NCBI RefSeq assembly: GCF_006864135.1
Contig: NZ_SADV01000019.1
Coordinates: forward strand, 23,514-87,513
Origin: Lysinibacillus sphaericus
GTDB taxonomy: Bacteria > Bacillota > Bacilli > Bacillales_A > Planococcaceae
Direction of reading: 5' to 3'
DNA length: 64,000 nt
Shown: positions 27,617-36,614 of the stretch, one piece after another
Numbering within the stretch: position 1 is the stretch's first letter
How the letters are laid out: every line of letters begins with the position of its first letter
Made by a program: the position numbers and the translations under genes
Notes under the pieces: generated by a model
The model's input: only the letters and a program-made list of their open reading frames with translations
Databases searched by the model: none
Told to the model about the DNA's origin: nothing

Positions 27617-28432
27617 ATGTGGAAAAATAACATCAAGGTATTGATTTTTGATATGGATGGAACGCTCTATCAAGAAGATTCCTTTTTAGAAAGATACATA
27701 ACTTATATGTTAGATGATCGATATAGCGACAAGGAAATCGAGCGGGTCATTAACGAAGTTTATGACATCTTAAACGGCAAGCATAGCGTCTCTTTAGGTC
27801 ATTACTACGATTTTGCAACAAATAGTATTTTTACGCATTCGGAATTAGTCCCAAATTGTGCTTTCGATTGGGATGGTCAGAAACTGAATCATCATTTTTC
27901 TAGAGAAAGCCAATTGTTTTATATTGGAGATCCATGGTGTATAGCCTATTTGTTTGGAGAGAAGTTAGGAATCAGTGAAGAAACTAGAACCAATGCTTAT
28001 AGCCGAGTGAGGGCTGAAATGTTAACGGCTGACTATGAGATTCCAAAAAGTGAGTCTTTGGTCGAAGTGTTAAAGAATATCGATGTGGAGATGAAAGTGC
28101 TTCTTACGAATGCTCCCTTTGAGTCAGGAGAGGTATTTTTAGAATATTTAGAGGTGCTCCCTTATTTTGATCAAGCCATTTATGATGGAAAAAAACCGAA
28201 TGGTATGGAGCAAGTTCTAAAAATGTTAATGGAAAAAGGATATAAACCAGAAGAAATTCTTTCTATTGGCGATAATCCCATTAATGATTTATACCCGGCT
28301 CGTAAATTAGGAGCTAGGACAATTTTTATTTCGGATTATCGACAAGTAGATCAGACTCCTTGGGATCATAAGGTTCATACTATTGATGAATTGGTCTCAT
28401 TTTTACAACAATTTAAGAAAAGAGAGTTATAA
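27617..28432 (+). CDS. HAD superfamily hydrolase in the glycerophosphodiester operon
   Basis: Haloacid-dehalogenase-type phosphatase of 271 residues. Motif I is FDMDGTLYQ near residue 13, motif II is LLTNAP near 160, motif III is the lysine of DGKKPNG near 193, and motif IV is GDNPINDL near 217. A helical cap lies between motifs I and II. Placed first in a GlpP-controlled operon with a ugp-like transporter and glpQ, it could dephosphorylate glycerol-3-phosphate or another imported phosphoester; this is inferred from context only. AAAGGAG precedes the ATG. Confidence 0.82.
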   Translation: MWKNNIKVLIFDMDGTLYQEDSFLERYITYMLDDRYSDKEIERVINEVYDILNGKHSVSLGHYYDFATNSIFTHSELVPNCAFDWDGQKLNHHFSRESQLFYIGDPWCIAYLFGEKLGISEETRTNAYSRVRAEMLTADYEIPKSESLVEVLKNIDVEMKVLLTNAPFESGEVFLEYLEVLPYFDQAIYDGKKPNGMEQVLKMLMEKGYKPEEILSIGDNPINDLYPARKLGARTIFISDYRQVDQTPWDHKVHTIDELVSFLQQFKKREL

Positions 28433-28465
28433 ACAAATAGTAAAAGGAAAGAAGGAGATTATTAA

Positions 28466-29587
28466 ATGGCGCACGCTGAACTGGTTAATCTTTCAAAATC
28501 ATATGATGAAAAGTCCCATGTATTAAGTGAAATAAACCTTTCAATTAATAAGGGGGAGTTCTTTGTTTTAGTCGGACCTTCGGGTTGTGGGAAAAGTACT
28601 TTATTAAGAATGATTGCGGGATTAGAAGAAATAACTGGGGGTGTACTAAAGATCAATGATAAAGTAGCCAATCATCTGTCTCCTAAACATAGAAATTTAT
28701 CGATGGTTTTCCAAAATTATGCACTCTATCCTCATTTAACAGTCGAACAAAATATTCTTTTTGGTTTAGATATTAAAAAAGTTGATAAAAGAGAACAACA
28801 AAGAAAACTCCAAGAAACGGCAGAAATGATTGGATTAAGTGAATTATTGAAAAGAAAACCGAGGGAACTATCAGGTGGTCAAAGACAAAGGGTGGCCCTA
28901 GCTAGAGCAGTTGTAAGTGAAGCGCCACTTTGCTTAATGGATGAACCGCTTTCTAATTTAGATGCTAAATTGCGTGCACATATGCGTGTTGAGATTCGCA
29001 AATTACAAAGAGAATTGGGACTTACGATGATTTATGTGACCCATGACCAAGTTGAAGCCATGACGATGGGCGACAGAATTATGGTGTTAAATGACGGGGA
29101 AATTCAGCAAGTTGGGAAACCGATTACGTTATATAACGAACCGGCCAATACATTTGTCGCCTCTTTTATCGGTTCTCCAAAGATGAATATGGGAAAAGCT
29201 GAACTATCCGTTGAAAAACAACAAATTATGGTTGAAGGTAAGCTTACGTTTAAATTAAGTCCATCAGACTTAAGAAATATACCATCAGCCAAAAAGACAA
29301 TGATTGGAATTAGAGCAGAACATATTTTTCCGGCAGCTGAACACGAAGCAACGCATAAGTTGAATGTTGTAGGTGTAGAGCAACTAGGAAATGAAACGAT
29401 GATCGTCTTTGAAGAATTAGGCGGCCAATTATGGAATGCTAAATGGCCAGGGCAATGGATGATTTATCCGGGTGATAAAGTTCCAGTTAAACTATCCGTT
29501 CAACATTTTTGTTTCTTTGATTTCGAAACCGGTCAATTATTACAAGCTGCATATAAAGAGCAGAAACAAGAGGTCGTTGCACAATGA
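28466..29587 (+). CDS. ugpC: ABC transporter ATP-binding protein, UgpC/MalK type
   Basis: Energises import of a glycerophosphate or glycerophosphodiester with the two permeases downstream. The 373 residues have Walker A VGPSGCGKSTLLRM, Q-loop FQNYALYPH, signature LSGGQRQRVALARA and Walker B CLMDEPLSNLD. A D-loop and H-loop (VTHDQVEAM) follow, with a C-terminal MalK-type regulatory OB domain (about 240-370). The UgpC name rests on the neighbouring ugpB and glpQ homologues. It overlaps the next gene by four bases. Confidence 0.88.
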   Translation: MAHAELVNLSKSYDEKSHVLSEINLSINKGEFFVLVGPSGCGKSTLLRMIAGLEEITGGVLKINDKVANHLSPKHRNLSMVFQNYALYPHLTVEQNILFGLDIKKVDKREQQRKLQETAEMIGLSELLKRKPRELSGGQRQRVALARAVVSEAPLCLMDEPLSNLDAKLRAHMRVEIRKLQRELGLTMIYVTHDQVEAMTMGDRIMVLNDGEIQQVGKPITLYNEPANTFVASFIGSPKMNMGKAELSVEKQQIMVEGKLTFKLSPSDLRNIPSAKKTMIGIRAEHIFPAAEHEATHKLNVVGVEQLGNETMIVFEELGGQLWNAKWPGQWMIYPGDKVPVKLSVQHFCFFDFETGQLLQAAYKEQKQEVVAQ

Positions 29588-30522
29588 ATCACGAAGCGGC
29601 ATTGATGGTTAAACATAATCAAGTTCATTATGAGAGGGTAAAAAAACAACAACGTAGGAAAAACTTTGTAAAGGGGCTTCTATTCTTATTACCATCCATC
29701 TTTTTATTTAGTGTTTTTATCTTTTATCCAATGATTCGTACAATCTATTTAAGTTTCTTTTTAACCAATCAAGCGGGTGCCACAACGGTTTTTGTCGGCA
29801 TACAAAATTATCTAGATCTCTTTACATCTCCGATTTTTATGAAAAGTTTGGGATCAACCTTTTTATTTGTTCTATACACCTTGCCAGGTACGATTATCAT
29901 AAGCTTATTTTTGGCCGTTATGGCCAATGAAAAGTTAAAAGGTATTGGCATTTTTCGAATGATTTTCTCATCTACAATGGGAGTTTCTGTAGCCGCTGCG
30001 TCTGTATTTTGGTTGTTCTTATTTCATCCTAGTATTGGATTCTTTAATAAATTATTAGTGACATTTGGTTTTGACAAAATTGCTTGGTTAACAGATTCGT
30101 CGTGGGCACTCCTTTCTGTTTCATTACCTACGGTTTGGATGAATATCGGCTTTACCTTTTTAATTTTACTTGGCGGTTTGCAATCTATCGATTCTCACCT
30201 TTATGAAAGTGCCGATATTGATGGCGCCAGTTATTTTTACAAATTGCGTCGGATTACGATTCCTATGCTTTCTCCGACCCTATTCTTTGTGACGACTGTG
30301 TCCATCATCAATGCCTTTCAAACCTTTGGTCAAATCGATATGTTGACTAAAGGGGGACCAAGTAATGAAACGAACCTAATCGTTTACTCGATTTATCGTG
30401 AAGCCTTTGTGAATTATCAGTACGGGTCAGCCAGTGCACAAGCGGTAATCCTATTTATTATTATTTTAATTATGACCGTGATTCAGTTTAAGCTCGGAGA
30501 AAGGAAGGTCCACTATCAATGA
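29584..30522 (+). CDS. ugpA: ABC transporter permease, UgpA type
   Basis: Inner-membrane subunit of 312 residues with about six TM helices. It has the MalF-type N-terminal FIFYPMIRTIYLSF and the EAA loop near 205-225 (LYESADIDGASYFYKLRRIT) that contacts the ATPase. It starts with ATGA overlapping the ugpC stop, implying translational coupling. Probably takes up sn-glycerol-3-phosphate or its diesters, from context. Confidence 0.87.
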   Translation: MNHEAALMVKHNQVHYERVKKQQRRKNFVKGLLFLLPSIFLFSVFIFYPMIRTIYLSFFLTNQAGATTVFVGIQNYLDLFTSPIFMKSLGSTFLFVLYTLPGTIIISLFLAVMANEKLKGIGIFRMIFSSTMGVSVAAASVFWLFLFHPSIGFFNKLLVTFGFDKIAWLTDSSWALLSVSLPTVWMNIGFTFLILLGGLQSIDSHLYESADIDGASYFYKLRRITIPMLSPTLFFVTTVSIINAFQTFGQIDMLTKGGPSNETNLIVYSIYREAFVNYQYGSASAQAVILFIIILIMTVIQFKLGERKVHYQ

Positions 30523-31337
30523 GGATGTCTCTTTCCAAAAAAATTATCTTATACATATTGCTCACAATTTCAGCGCTGATCATCTTTCTACCTATCATTT
30601 TGGCTTTTTTAATGAGCTTTATGAACAATCAAGATGTCATGTTAGGTAAAATCATACCTTCTACTTGGACAATAGAGAATTATGTGAAGGCATTTGAACG
30701 CTTACCATTGCTGAAATTTTTATTGAACAGTTTTATTAGTTCCCTGTTGATCATGATTGGTCAGTTAGTTTTATCTAGTTTAGCAGCTTACGCTTTTGTG
30801 TTTCTAAAATTTAAAGGTAGAGATGTGATATTCTACTTGTTTATTGCAACGATGATGATTCCATTTGAAGCATCCATCATCCCGAACTTTCAAACGATTA
30901 AAGGGATGAATTTAATTGATACGTATCCAGGACTAGCCTTACCCTTTTTGGCTACAGCATTTGGTACATTTTTATTAAGACAAACCTTTAAACAAATTCC
31001 AAAAGAACTGAAAGAAGCGAGTGAAGTTGCAGGTATGGGTGATTTTAAATTTTATTTAACTGTCGTTTTACCTGTCGCAAAAACAAGCTTAGTTACCTTA
31101 GGGATTTATGGCTTCTTATCGGCTTGGAATATGTACTTATGGCCGCTTCTATCCACAACAAATGATACAGTACGAACCGTTCAAATTGGCTTAAAGCAAT
31201 TACAATCACAGGAAACAGTCAATCAATGGGGAGTTGTTATGGCAGGTGCCATGATTGTGGCTATCCCTACGTTGCTTTTATTATTCTTTGGTCAGAAGAA
31301 ACTGCAAAAAGGATTAGCTGAAGGTGCGCTTAAATAA
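30519..31337 (+). CDS. ugpE: ABC transporter permease, UgpE type
   Basis: Second permease subunit, 272 residues with six TM helices. The MalG-type EAA motif is LKEASEVAGMGDFKFYLTVV near 165-185, followed by LPVAKTSL. Its start overlaps the ugpA stop by four bases. It works with UgpA, UgpC and the lipoprotein encoded after a short hairpin-containing gap. Confidence 0.87.
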   Translation: MRMSLSKKIILYILLTISALIIFLPIILAFLMSFMNNQDVMLGKIIPSTWTIENYVKAFERLPLLKFLLNSFISSLLIMIGQLVLSSLAAYAFVFLKFKGRDVIFYLFIATMMIPFEASIIPNFQTIKGMNLIDTYPGLALPFLATAFGTFLLRQTFKQIPKELKEASEVAGMGDFKFYLTVVLPVAKTSLVTLGIYGFLSAWNMYLWPLLSTTNDTVRTVQIGLKQLQSQETVNQWGVVMAGAMIVAIPTLLLLFFGQKKLQKGLAEGALK

Positions 31338-31405
31338 TTGGCTTTGTTAATGAATGAATCAATCAATCAATCAATCAACACTCCTATTTAACAAAGTCCA
31401 ATAAT
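31337..31405 (+). repeat. (AATC)n tetranucleotide run inside an intercistronic hairpin
   Basis: Five tandem AATC units at about 31358-31378 sit in the loop of a long stem ATTGGCTTTGTTAA / TTAACAAAGTCCAAT between ugpE and ugpB. Such hairpins often protect upstream or downstream mRNA and set unequal expression of the binding protein. No T-run follows. Confidence 0.55.
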
Positions 31406-31455
31406 TATCGGTTTTAACAATATCAATAGATAAATAATCTAAAGGAGAGATGATC

Positions 31456-32781
31456 ATGAAGAAAAAGCTTTTATCCTTATCTATGGCAAGTTTATTATTG
31501 ATCGCAGCAGGATGTAGTTCAAGTAATGAGGCTGCAACAAAGACGAAGGAACAAACAGTCGTAACATTTTGGCATTCGATGAATGGTGTACCTCAAGAAA
31601 CATTAAATAGTATTGTTGAAGAATATAATAACGCTCAAGATAAAATTCAAGTGAATGCAGAGTTCCAAGGAACCTATGAAGAGTCATTACCGAAGTTTCA
31701 TAGTGTTGCTGGAACAAAAGATGCACCTACAATGATTCAAGTGCAAGAAATCGGGACAATGTCAATGATTAATAGTGGTAAAGTGGAACCGATTCAAAAA
31801 TTTATCGACGCTGAAAACTATGATATGAGTGGACTTGAAAAAAACATCATAAATTATTATAAAGTGGATGGTCAATTCTACTCCATGCCATTTAACTCAT
31901 CAACACCAGTCATGTACTACAATAAAGATGCTTTTAAAAAGGCAGGGTTAGATCCTGAAAAAGCTCCACAAACGTTTGAAGAAGTGGAAGCAGCAAGTAA
32001 GAAAATCGTTGCAAGTAATGATCATATGAAAGGGTTCGCCTTACAAGCATATGGCTGGTTATTTGAAGAATTATTAGCCAATCAAGGTGGCTTGCTTATG
32101 AATAACGACAATGGCCGCTCCAAAACACCTACAGCAGTAGCATTTGATAATGAAAAAGGGAAATCAATCTTTGAATGGGCGAAAAGAATGAATGACGATG
32201 GAACTTTCGCCAATTATGGAACAAACTCTGATAATATGGTTTCAGGTTTCTTAGCAGGCGATGTTGCTATGTTCTTACAATCTTCAGCTTCTTCAAGAGA
32301 TGTTATAGATAACGCACCATTTAAAGTAGGTGTAGCATTCCTCCCTCACCCTGAAAGTCAAGAACGCCAAGGTGTAGCAATTGGAGGAGCAAGTTTATGG
32401 ATGTCAGGTGGTAAAGATGAGGAAGAACAAAAGGCAGCATGGGCATTTATGAAATATTTGCAAACTCCAGAAGTACAAGCTAAATGGCATGTAGGTACAG
32501 GTTATTTCGCCATCAACCCAGCTGCTTATGATCAGCAAGTCGTTAAAGATGCTTATAAAAAAATGCCGCAATTACAAGTTTCTGTACAACAACTTCAAGC
32601 AACAAAACCATCTTATGCGACACAAGGAGCATTAATGGATATGATTCCTCAAGAACGTAAAATCATGGAAACGGCACTTGAAACAGTTTATAACGGTGGA
32701 GGCGTAGACGAAACCTTTGATAATGCGGTTAAACAAGTGAATGCAGCCATCGAACAATCAAACGCAGCAAGAGGTAAATAA
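31456..32781 (+). CDS. ugpB: ABC transporter substrate-binding lipoprotein, UgpB type
   Basis: Extracellular solute-binding lipoprotein of 441 residues. The signal peptide ends in the lipobox LIAAGC (Cys20), followed by a short Ser/Asn/Thr linker and a family 1 extracellular binding domain. It opens VVTFWHSMNGVPQETLN and contains FNSSTPVMYYNKDAFKKAG, as in UgpB proteins that bind glycerol-3-phosphate and glycerophosphodiesters. The ATG at 31456 is preferred over 31450 for spacing from AAAGGAGAG. Confidence 0.88.
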   Translation: MKKKLLSLSMASLLLIAAGCSSSNEAATKTKEQTVVTFWHSMNGVPQETLNSIVEEYNNAQDKIQVNAEFQGTYEESLPKFHSVAGTKDAPTMIQVQEIGTMSMINSGKVEPIQKFIDAENYDMSGLEKNIINYYKVDGQFYSMPFNSSTPVMYYNKDAFKKAGLDPEKAPQTFEEVEAASKKIVASNDHMKGFALQAYGWLFEELLANQGGLLMNNDNGRSKTPTAVAFDNEKGKSIFEWAKRMNDDGTFANYGTNSDNMVSGFLAGDVAMFLQSSASSRDVIDNAPFKVGVAFLPHPESQERQGVAIGGASLWMSGGKDEEEQKAAWAFMKYLQTPEVQAKWHVGTGYFAINPAAYDQQVVKDAYKKMPQLQVSVQQLQATKPSYATQGALMDMIPQERKIMETALETVYNGGGVDETFDNAVKQVNAAIEQSNAARGK

Positions 32782-32880
32782 ATTTCCATAATAAAAGATT
32801 AAGGTAATAGACGTAGAGAATGAAGTGATAATATATGCTTTGTTCTCTATCTCCTTTTCCAAGAAAGGATGCTATAGCTT

Positions 32881-33636
32881 ATGAATCATACGAAAATTTT
32901 TGGTCACCGAGGGAGTATGGGGACTATGCCAGAAAACACATTATTAGGATTCCGTCATGCATTGGATTTAGGTGTGGACGGTATTGAGCTTGATGTGCAA
33001 TTAACAAAAGATGGGGAATTAGTCGTGATTCACGATGAACAAATTGATCGAACGACAGATGGTTCAGGCTATGTCAAAGACTATACTTTAGCCCAATTAA
33101 AACAGTTTAGTACAGGTATTAAATTTTCCCACTTAGCATTGTTTGATAAAAATGTTTGGAGTAAAGAGAGGATACCGACACTAGAAGAAGTTTTAGAATT
33201 AATTGTCCCCTATCAGATTGAGTTAAACATAGAATTGAAAACGAATATTTTTCCGTACGATGGTATTCAAGAAAAAGTGATAGCTATAGTTAATCAATTT
33301 GACTATGCTGATAAAGTAGTTTACTCATCATTTCATTTACCTTCTATTGTAAAATTGAAACAAATGGAACCAAGTGCAAAAATCGCCTGGTTATTAGAAT
33401 ATGAGCTGAGCCGCCCTTCTGAATACGTTAAAAGTTTATATTTAGAAGGACTACATCTTCATAAGGATTTATTATTAAATGGGGTATATGATAAAAAAAG
33501 TGGCGCTGATTTTAATATCCGAGTGTGGACTGTTAATAATGGAAAAGAAATGGAACAACTATTAAAAATGAATAACGTAGAAACCATTGTAACAGATTTT
33601 CCGAGGGAAGCTATTTCTTTAAGAACTGATCAATAA
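32881..33636 (+). CDS. glpQ: Glycerophosphodiester phosphodiesterase
   Basis: Hydrolyses glycerophosphodiesters to glycerol-3-phosphate and an alcohol. The 251 residues form a TIM barrel with FGHRGSMGTMPENTL near the N-terminus (catalytic His-Arg), ELDVQLTKDGELVVIHDE, and ELNIELKTN. There is no signal peptide, so it acts in the cytoplasm on imported diesters, as expected next to a Ugp transporter. AAAGGATG lies upstream. Last gene of the operon. Confidence 0.93.
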   Translation: MNHTKIFGHRGSMGTMPENTLLGFRHALDLGVDGIELDVQLTKDGELVVIHDEQIDRTTDGSGYVKDYTLAQLKQFSTGIKFSHLALFDKNVWSKERIPTLEEVLELIVPYQIELNIELKTNIFPYDGIQEKVIAIVNQFDYADKVVYSSFHLPSIVKLKQMEPSAKIAWLLEYELSRPSEYVKSLYLEGLHLHKDLLLNGVYDKKSGADFNIRVWTVNNGKEMEQLLKMNNVETIVTDFPREAISLRTDQ

Positions 33637-33945
33637 GTACATATCGAAATAAGTGATGACAAACAGGCAATGACTTTTCCTGTAGCTTATTTGGCTCCTG
33701 AAAGTAGATACGTTTTTTTATTAAGTCCTCTATATGTCGTTACTTGTAGTCTATTTAAAATTTTTGATCGATTTAAAGAAAAACGAAAAAATATAAAACT
33801 ATTGGTTAGCCTGATCTGAAAAGCGCTATTTTACACCAATTGCTAAGCAGTTATCGCCCAATTTGTTTTAAAATAATTTTTATCAATTTCTCACAATGGC
33901 CATCTATAGAGATGAAGATCTTATAGGGAAGTATAATATAAACGA
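33637..33945. other. Intergenic region after glpQ, no gene
   Basis: AT-rich, with no credible ORF. It ends in a terminator at 33949. Confidence 0.4.
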
Positions 33946-33948
33946 AAA

Positions 33949-34002
33949 AATAAGCTGTATAGAAAGTTAAATTTCAATAACTTCTGTACAGCTTATTTTT
34001 TA
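33949..34002 (+). terminator. Distal terminator after glpQ
   Basis: AATAAGCTGTAtAGAAAGTT / AACTTCTGTACAGCTTATTTTT stem followed by T residues, 310 bases after the glpQ stop. Confidence 0.75.
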
Positions 34003-34120
34003 ATTAATATGCCTTAAAGCATACGTCTCACTCTATCAACACTCTTGAAAAATTGATCATGTATGCCTTAAATTTGCATGAGGCATAAACATAATCAAGA
34101 GGCATAGTAAGAACTATTCG

Positions 34121-34543
34121 TTAACTTTTTATAGCTAGGCCACTAAAAGAAATCGGTCCAACAATGTTTGCTTGTGTGTTGGGTGTAATATTCTCAGCAA
34201 AAACCTGATAGAAGTTAGCGCCAGCTATCAAATTGGAATCAATAGCTTGGAAGGTAAAGATGTAATTTTGTTCTGAACCAGCTGACTCTACTCCATCTTG
34301 CGTATTATAGATTTCTTTCCCGTTACGGAAGACTCTAAATACAATTTGGGAAATATCAGTAACTCCTGCCACGCCGATGCTTGCAAGTAGCTCAACACTA
34401 TTGTTTCTTGAAGCGGTGCCTGGGATGTTTATTTGAATCGAAGCTAAAAGAATTTTAAATGGTGCCTGCGGAATTGGAAAAGCAGTTGCTGGGTTAAACG
34501 TACTTAGAGGTTCAGTTGCTTGGTAATCAAGAATTTGTACCAT
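34121..34543 (-). CDS. Putative exosporium/spore surface protein
   Basis: Protein of 140 residues beginning MVQILDYQATEPLSTF and rich in beta structure, with FRVFRNGKEIYNTQDGVES and a C-terminal NITPNTQANIVGPISFSGLA. The pattern resembles the exosporium protein C type of B. cereus; I recall this from family knowledge and could not test it. A strong AGGAGGTGA precedes the ATG. Upstream, the minus strand reads CATATCTTA (34574-34582), which fits the CATANNNTA -10 of sporulation sigma E/K promoters. Confidence 0.55.
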   Translation of the reverse strand: MVQILDYQATEPLSTFNPATAFPIPQAPFKILLASIQINIPGTASRNNSVELLASIGVAGVTDISQIVFRVFRNGKEIYNTQDGVESAGSEQNYIFTFQAIDSNLIAGANFYQVFAENITPNTQANIVGPISFSGLAIKS

Positions 34544-34795
34544 TTTATCACCTCCTTTTGCTAGGATACTATAAGATATGTTCTATATTAGAGTTGAATT
34601 GTGTAGTAAACTAAGCCGTGTTATTTTTTAAACTTCGTCTAGTGAACTGTTCTAGTTTTTATGGAATTATGAGCTTTCAAATTAAAATCATTTAGACTTA
34701 CGATCATAAGTTTGAAGTAATAAAATAGGTGAAAAGGTATGTGAACATAGTTGTTTTCCATACCTTTTAAGATGAGATGGATTAAAGAATGGTAT

Positions 34796-35137
34796 TTAAA
34801 TTGGAGGCAGCTTTTCTTTTGGCATTGAAATGAGCCAAATAAAATCATCTTCAATAATAATTTGAATGTCTTGGCCGAGGCTAATTAATTTCTCCGCTTT
34901 TAATTGTTTCGTACTTATACCGCGACGTTTGTCCCCGAGAATAACGAAATCTGTATCTTGTGTCACAGTCCCTTGCATAATTCCTCCACAAGATCGTACT
35001 CTTTTCGCAGCTTCTGAACGTGTCATCGTGGAAAGGGCCCCTGTAAAAACGATTTGTTTATTATAAAACGGATGCATCAAGCACTCGGATGGATCAGAAA
35101 GTAAGATGATTTCTGTGTTGTCCTTATTGTTGTTCAT
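34796..35137 (-). CDS. BRCT-domain protein
   Basis: Small protein of 113 residues consisting mainly of one BRCT domain (about 25-105). It contains YNKQIVFTGALSTMTRSEAA and CGGIMQGTVTQDTDFVILGD, as in the C-terminal domain of NAD-dependent DNA ligase. Free-standing BRCT proteins are widespread in Firmicutes; a role in DNA transactions is plausible but unproven. ATG at 35137 has AAGGAGAAC upstream; the frame open to 35335 runs over the attachment site and is not used. Confidence 0.8.
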   Translation of the reverse strand: MNNNKDNTEIILLSDPSECLMHPFYNKQIVFTGALSTMTRSEAAKRVRSCGGIMQGTVTQDTDFVILGDKRRGISTKQLKAEKLISLGQDIQIIIEDDFIWLISMPKEKLPPI

Positions 35138-35242
35138 GTTGGTTCTCCTTGATGATTTCAACCTAAATGATAGGTGAGCTTGATTATAATTTGAATAATG
35201 ACCGGTAACAAAGGAATAGTACTCTACATCAAAACTAGTCAT

Positions 35243-35263
35243 GGAGAATCGTATCATAAGTAA
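35243..35263 (+). other. SCC-like attachment site 4
   Basis: Reads GGA GAA TCG TAT CAT AAG TAA, the rlmH tail with one substitution (Pro to Ser). GTATCATAAGTAA is identical to site 2 over 13 bases. Flanking repeats are weak: only ACATCAAAAC upstream recalls GATGAGTTTT after site 3. It may mark the right boundary of the island. Confidence 0.55.
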
Positions 35264-35406
35264 AGGAGGTTGGTAGATGTAATTGATACACGCTAGAGGA
35301 AATGTACTTGAAGTACCGTATCGAAAATAGTGCAATTTACTCTAGAAAGTGAAGTGTTAAAAGGCTTATTAAAGGAGACGCGCATATTAGACGGTTTCCT
35401 TTCTTC

Positions 35407-35745
35407 TTAAACTTGCGCTTCACTCATGAATGCATGAGTATTATCTTCTGTATCTTTAAAAAATATCATCCATGTTTCTTGTTTGTTCCATTATTGCTAC
35501 TACATGTGGTTCGTCGATAAACGTAACATTTTTATTTACTAAATCCTCATAAGTCATGCTCATATTTTTAACTTAAAAATTCGTCTTTTTCTGGCAAGAT
35601 TAACAAAAGACGTAATCCATTACAATCAAAGAATGCCATGCTGTCAGTATTAAATAAAAGTGAAAGCCCTAATGTATAGCTCGAACTAACTCTTTAATTG
35701 GAATTCCAAATTGTTTTGAATGCCATTTATTTCCAATGATGGTAT
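35407..35745 (-). pseudogene. Decayed VOC/glyoxalase-family gene
   Basis: Minus-strand frames read GNKWHSKQFGIPIKELVRAI, then a frame with TAWHSLIVMDYV, then YEDLVNKNVTFIDEPHVVAI and FKDTEDNTHAFMSEAQV-stop. These match in order a vicinal-oxygen-chelate family protein, interrupted by frameshifts and stops. No intact start. The 35264-35406 stretch before it is unassigned. Confidence 0.7.
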
Positions 35746-35882
35746 CCTCTTTCAAATATGAATTTATCTTAAGCGTAGATTACATAGATATTCATTAAAT
35801 TTTCCGTACATATTTTCTGCACATTTTCCAATACTATATCTAGATTACTTATATCAAATTGGCACGAAGGGAAGAGGCAAAA

Positions 35883-36152
35883 TTGGCTAAGCACTCAGAT
35901 ATGAGCTGGAAACAGGATCATCCAAGCACTTTGTTTGGGAACTCTGTCCAAAAGGCAGAGCGTTTGTTAAAGCATGCAAAGTCACATCCGGAGGAGATAG
36001 CGATTGAGCATGCTTTCAATCAAATCGAACATGCAGAAAATGCATTCATGAATGCAAAGCAATTTGGTGAGCATTTGGATACAGTCCAGCAAAATAAAGA
36101 ATACTTAGAGCAAATCAAGCAGCAATTACACGAAATGCAAGGCAAACAGTAG
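35883..36152 (+). CDS. Small helical hypothetical protein
   Basis: Charged, largely alpha-helical protein of 89 residues containing MSWKQDHPSTLFGNSVQKAE and VQQNKEYLEQIKQQLHEMQ. The pattern is reminiscent of small Bacillus DUF2564-like proteins, but I am not sure. The TTG at 35883 is chosen for the AGAGG eight bases upstream; a TTG at 35859 is also in frame. Function unknown. Confidence 0.55.
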   Translation: MAKHSDMSWKQDHPSTLFGNSVQKAERLLKHAKSHPEEIAIEHAFNQIEHAENAFMNAKQFGEHLDTVQQNKEYLEQIKQQLHEMQGKQ

Positions 36153-36169
36153 ACAGAGGATATAAAAAT

Positions 36170-36223
36170 AATACAATTAAGCGGCTTAAGCCTAAAAGGA
36201 CTTGAGCCGCTTAATTGTATTCC
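36170..36223 (+). terminator. Hairpin after the small helical protein
   Basis: Very stable stem AATACAATTAAGCGGCTTAAG / CTTGAGCCGCTTAATTGTATT (20-21 bp). There is no long T-run after it, but its position fits a terminator. Confidence 0.65.
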
Positions 36224-36471
36224 TTCTGCTTGTAGTAACTTTACATTTTAGTCGATTATTAGCGCTATATTGCGCAGAAGAGGAAACATAACGTTTTCTT
36301 TTCCGATGGATCCTGGGCTGTGATCCACCGAATTGGAATACACTTTTTCCAAAACTGAGCATCTTTCCTGGGAAATATTTTCAGTGTTTTTTTACATTTA
36401 ATTTAGTTTTTGTATCATTACTAAAAGTTAGGAATGATGTTTATTAAAAACGTATGCCATATAAGTTGATT

Positions 36472-36612
36472 GGAGTGGAGGCTGGCGACTTCTTGGGGAT
36501 AGCGTCTCATCGGACGCCCCCAGGAAGCTTTGCTCTGTGCGAAAGCGAAGCGGCAGCAACAAAGCGTCCAGTCGGAACGGAAATCAACCCCACGTTATGG
36601 TGACGAACCTAT
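36472..36612. repeat. Dispersed repeat family B, reverse copy
   Basis: TTGATTGGAGTGGAGGCTGG, CTCATCGGACGCCCCCAGG and TCGGAACGGAAATCAACCCC are the reverse complement of modules at 12490-12705. A TGCGAAAGCGAAGCGGCAGC unit, also found in family A copies, is inserted at 36538-36557. The 36224-36471 stretch before it holds no recognisable gene. Confidence 0.75.
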
Positions 36613-36614
36613 TC

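Larger units (their letters stand above)
26287..35263. mobile_element. SCC-like segment 3 (glycerophosphodiester uptake operon)
   Basis: Nine kilobases between attachment site 3 and a fourth rlmH-tail copy at 35243-35263. It carries the glpP-HAD-ugp-glpQ operon, a putative exosporium gene and a BRCT gene. The inverted repeat before site 4 is not clearly conserved, so this boundary is less certain than the first two. No ccr or other recombinase is present. Confidence 0.45.

Noticed and set aside
31358..31378. AATC run as a CRISPR or phase-variation tract
   Set aside because: Units are only four bases, it is intergenic within an operon, and no spacers exist.
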